Source of the DNA: DATFYM01 sp035315065
GTDB taxonomy: Bacteria; Acidobacteriota; Terriglobia; UBA7540
DNA length: 16,452 nucleotides
Direction: 5' to 3'
Assembly (NCBI GenBank): GCA_035315065.1
Contig: DATFYM010000194.1
Location: 1 to 16,452 of the forward strand
Shown here: piece after piece, positions 14,060 to 16,452 of the stretch
How positions within the stretch are numbered: position 1 is the first letter of the stretch
Layout of the letters: each line of letters begins with the position of its first letter
Program-made: the position numbers and the translations under genes
The notes under the pieces: model-generated
Databases searched by the model: none
The model's input: the letters and a program-made list of their open reading frames with translations, nothing else
What the model was told of the DNA's origin: nothing

Positions 14060-15776
14060 TAAAGCCCAGCCGCGACGCCAGGTCTTGCGGCAAAGCGTGC
14101 AGGAACACCAGGAATACCCCGTTCGTCCACCCGAATCCAATCACGTTCTGCTGATAGCCGGCTGCCACCTTCACTTCGGAAGAGCGCGTGACGACGTTGT
14201 ACTTTTCCCGGATGGTGCCGTCGCGGCGAAAATTATCGAGGATCATGGAGAGAAAACTGTAAGAAATGCGATTCGCATCCTTGTCGTCACCGTAGCGGCG
14301 CAACCCTTCGATAGCCACAAGCTGGGTGGGTGCCCACCCGTACGGGTAGTCCCATTGACCCTTGCTTTCCAGGGTGCTCATAGCCAGCCCGCCCGGTTGC
14401 TCGAAAAGCTTCACATTCTGCATCACGGCCTGCGCCTGCTGGGGCGACGCGACACCGGCCCAGAGCGGGTAGAAAGTGGTGATAAAGACGTACGACGATT
14501 GTTTACCGTGCTCGAAATCGTAGTCGAAGTAGAGGCCTCGCTCCTGGTCCCAAAGGTATTTGTTCACCAACTCACGGCGCTTGCTAGCGCGTTCGCCCCA
14601 CTCCTCGGATTCTCGGTTGTGGCCCAGCCGTGCGCTCATCTGTTCCAGGTCCTTCTCCACCTTAAACAGCAAGCTGTTCAGGCACACCGGCGCATAGTGA
14701 TGAGTGCTCCCGCTATAGGGCCCGAACCGGAACGCGACATCAAAGCCGGATTCGCGCATGCTGCGATCGCCCTTGTAGTAGTCGGGGGTTAGGCTGAGCC
14801 TCTCCACGGGTTCACAGTCCCCGTTCGCGCCCGCCGGTTGGGCGTCGCAGAGGTCGAGAGCGAAAACGGGACCGATCAGGGTCGTGGAGCGTCCATCCAC
14901 GTCAGAGTGAACGAGGTAAGTCCAGTGAGGGTCCGGATGAGTGACCAGATAGCTCACCACCCGGTGATAGAAGACGGGGTCGTCCGCCATCTCGGGCACA
15001 GGGCCGTCGCCAAAATCGTAATAGCGCGAGAGCCCGGTATCACCGGCCAAGTGCGGCGGATGAGTCCAAAGGTTGTAGTCTTTGACGGCGTAAATGTACG
15101 CCTTGGCCAGCCATGCCGAGCGCGCTCGGTCGTCCACCCCGCTCCGTTTCGCGGCCTCATCCACGGCCATGATCATGGAAGTAAGAAAGGGCGGCTGCGA
15201 TCGGGTCAGGTAGTATGTCCGATTGGCATTCAGAAATCCGCCGTAGTGGTCGAGCTCGAAAAAGAAGTTCTCCACCATATTGCGCGCGAGATCCAATCGG
15301 CCATCCTGCAGCAGGCCGCGAATGATGAAGTAACTGTCCCAACCGTACATCTCGTTGAATCTTCCCCCTGGCACCACGTAGGGGTTCTGAAGGTAGAGAA
15401 GACCGGGCGGATGGATGTTGCTTCCGTCGATCTGCCCCAACCTCTCGATCACTGCCGGCAAGTGCTCTACTTGGACCGAGCAGTTTTTCTCCATTCGTTC
15501 CACGGCTTCCGGGACCGGAAGAGCCGCCGGAAGATACAGCACCGACTTCTCGGGCGCCTTGGGGTCAGCCACGCTGTCGCAACTCGTCATCGACCGCGTC
15601 AGCGAGCTCCACCCGGTCGAAATGTACTGGAGAATATCCTGAAGGCCGTGAGGTTTGTCATCACCGCTCGCTCCCCGAGCGCCAGCCCTGGCGTTCGGCA
15701 ACATCGTGCCGCCGCCGATCCAAAAGCTGAGAAATGCGATGGCAAAGAGAGCCCTTCTGAGCATACGGGTTGTCAT
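14049..15776 (-). CDS. treA: periplasmic trehalase, glycoside hydrolase family 37
   Basis: Hydrolyses alpha,alpha-trehalose to two glucose molecules with inversion. 575 residues, close to E. coli TreA (about 565). Residues 1-31 are a signal peptide (MLRRALFAIAFLSFWIGGG ... ARA|GA), so it acts in the periplasm. Both GH37 signatures are visible: PGGRFNEMYGWDSYF (near residue 137) and QWDYPYGWAP (near residue 465). The general acid Asp should be the D of ESGFDVAFRF, and the general base Glu that of REKYNV, by analogy with ESGWD and VEKYD in the E. coli enzyme. In the E. coli motif PVDLNSL an Asp is replaced by Cys here (APVCLNSLLFKVEKDL). Between 14049 and the TPR gene the two genes converge. 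The start is ATG at 15776 with GAGAGAAG upstream; ATG 15764 is also possible. Confidence 0.93.
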   Translation of the reverse strand: MTTRMLRRALFAIAFLSFWIGGGTMLPNARAGARGASGDDKPHGLQDILQYISTGWSSLTRSMTSCDSVADPKAPEKSVLYLPAALPVPEAVERMEKNCSVQVEHLPAVIERLGQIDGSNIHPPGLLYLQNPYVVPGGRFNEMYGWDSYFIIRGLLQDGRLDLARNMVENFFFELDHYGGFLNANRTYYLTRSQPPFLTSMIMAVDEAAKRSGVDDRARSAWLAKAYIYAVKDYNLWTHPPHLAGDTGLSRYYDFGDGPVPEMADDPVFYHRVVSYLVTHPDPHWTYLVHSDVDGRSTTLIGPVFALDLCDAQPAGANGDCEPVERLSLTPDYYKGDRSMRESGFDVAFRFGPYSGSTHHYAPVCLNSLLFKVEKDLEQMSARLGHNRESEEWGERASKRRELVNKYLWDQERGLYFDYDFEHGKQSSYVFITTFYPLWAGVASPQQAQAVMQNVKLFEQPGGLAMSTLESKGQWDYPYGWAPTQLVAIEGLRRYGDDKDANRISYSFLSMILDNFRRDGTIREKYNVVTRSSEVKVAAGYQQNVIGFGWTNGVFLVFLHALPQDLASRLGFTKQ

Positions 15777-16074
15777 CGAGCGGCTTCTCTCAACGCCCGA
15801 ACGAAGGCTAGATGTGATCTGTTATGGCCCGACCAAGTGTGACCCTATACTCTACCGTCATCGGCAGCACATTCCAACTGATATTCGCCCGAGGTAGTGG
15901 GCTAAAAGTGTCTTGCCATCCATCTTAAACCGGGATCGATGGCGTCGCCCACATCGGCAGCCGTGAAGTCGGCGCCGGAAGCGCGACCCGTTCCTTGGCG
16001 GTGGCCCCCCCGGGGATCAACCAGGCGTGAAGTTCTCGTTCTAGGCGTAAAAGGTCGAAGGATGGAGGGCGAAG
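15777..16074. other. upstream region of the trehalase, nothing firmly recognised
   Basis: About 300 bp. It must contain the trehalase promoter if the gene is transcribed alone, but I see no well-spaced sigma-70 pair on the minus strand; TATAGG near 15845 is the only box-like hexamer. No convincing ORF was found. Confidence 0.5.
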
Positions 16075-16312
16075 GAAGAATTGCCGATTGCAGATTGATT
16101 GACGATTGGAAGTGAAGACAAGGAATTTCTGATGGACGACTTTCGATCGACCATTGGAAAGCACCGGATGGCTTGCTTCTTCCTCTTTCCATCGTCGATC
16201 GTCAATCAGCTTCCCCGCCCCGTCCCAGCACCAATCGTTCAGCTCCTTGCCGGAAAGCTCGCTTCTTCTCTTTCAATCGTCAATCGACAATCGTCAATCG
16301 TCAATTCTTAGA
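16075..16312. repeat. MITE-like palindromic repeat element, copy 2
   Basis: Shares its left end with copy 1 at 7074: GAAGAATTGCCGATTG, later TTGACGATTGGAAG. Its right end is an array of CAATCGT/CAATCGA heptamers finishing CGTCAATTCTTAG, which folds back on the left end with two mismatches over 16 bp. The centre (about 16110-16280) differs from copy 1 and contains further short inverted pieces (CGTCGATCGTCAATCAGC). It carries no gene. Confidence 0.55.
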
Positions 16313-16394
16313 CCGAAGTTCCTGGACCGTCGGAGCGTAAGTATAGATGATACCAAGAGTTGGCGGATCAGAGGGAGAGATTTACTGACTACGG

Positions 16395-16452
16395 TTAGTC
16401 AGGCTTGAGGCGGATCCCGAGCAAGTCGAAGGCGCGCTGCTGGGCTGGCGTG
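16395..16452 (-). CDS. C-terminal end of an unidentified protein (cut by the window edge)
   Basis: On the minus strand the frame entering from the right edge reads TPAQQRAFDLLGIRLKPD and then TAA (16395-16397). The composition is convincing for a real C-terminus, and a 7-bp hairpin, CTGACTA-ACCG-TAGTCAG (16385-16402), straddles the stop. Similar Gln-rich helix plus LGI-L tails occur at the ends of several transposases, but this is too short to assign a family. Confidence 0.4.
   Translation of the reverse strand, partial: TPAQQRAFDLLGIRLKPD

Overview
This GC-rich window looks like part of an acidobacterial (Acidobacteriota, Solibacter/Bryobacter-like) chromosome or metagenomic contig. The reasons are family-level. 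It has an Oar-type TonB-dependent receptor with an N-terminal carboxypeptidase-regulatory domain and C-terminal Phe. Divergent from it is a ToxR-like membrane regulator of a kind common in that phylum. It also has a tandem pair of Tat-exported FG-GAP/VCBS + ASPIC/UnbV (CRTAC1-type) proteins and a long TPR protein. No taxonomic search could be run.

Layout. 1-1278: no intact protein gene. The minus strand from 1278 to about 142 reads as a group II intron of the bacterial IIC type (5' end GTATGCCGAGCATG, a textbook domain V at 190-221, a domain VI-like hairpin at 142-189). It has lost or never had its reverse transcriptase, and it sits immediately after the U-tract of the receptor gene's intrinsic terminator. 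1340-4957 (-): TonB-dependent receptor. 4958-5558: divergent regulatory region with candidate promoters for both genes, leader hairpins and tandem 11-bp palindromes (consensus GYAACSGTTRC). 5559-7064 (+): membrane-anchored regulator with an N-terminal winged-helix-like domain. 7212-7805 (-): HigBA-type toxin-antitoxin pair. 8084-13604 (+): two paralogous secreted seven-bladed-propeller-like proteins followed by an exported protein of fifteen TPRs, probably one transcription unit. 14049-15776 (-): periplasmic GH37 trehalase. 16395-16452 (-): the last 18 codons of an unidentified gene.

How the genes may work together (inference). The receptor and its divergent regulator look like a nutrient-uptake/sensing pair, and the trehalase could feed from imported or periplasmic disaccharide, though nothing in the sequence ties them together. 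The ASPIC/UnbV pair and the TPR protein look like an envelope module of repeat-rich binding proteins.

The most unusual structure is not a protein. Intergenic DNA is filled with 7-bp-period tandem arrays (variants of GGCAGTA, GGCAAAT, CGTCAAT). They begin at, or contain, the stop codons of at least four genes, tend to occur as inverted pairs, and in one case supply the coding sequence for a signal peptide (exact LPFAICL-LPFAICL duplication in the TPR protein).
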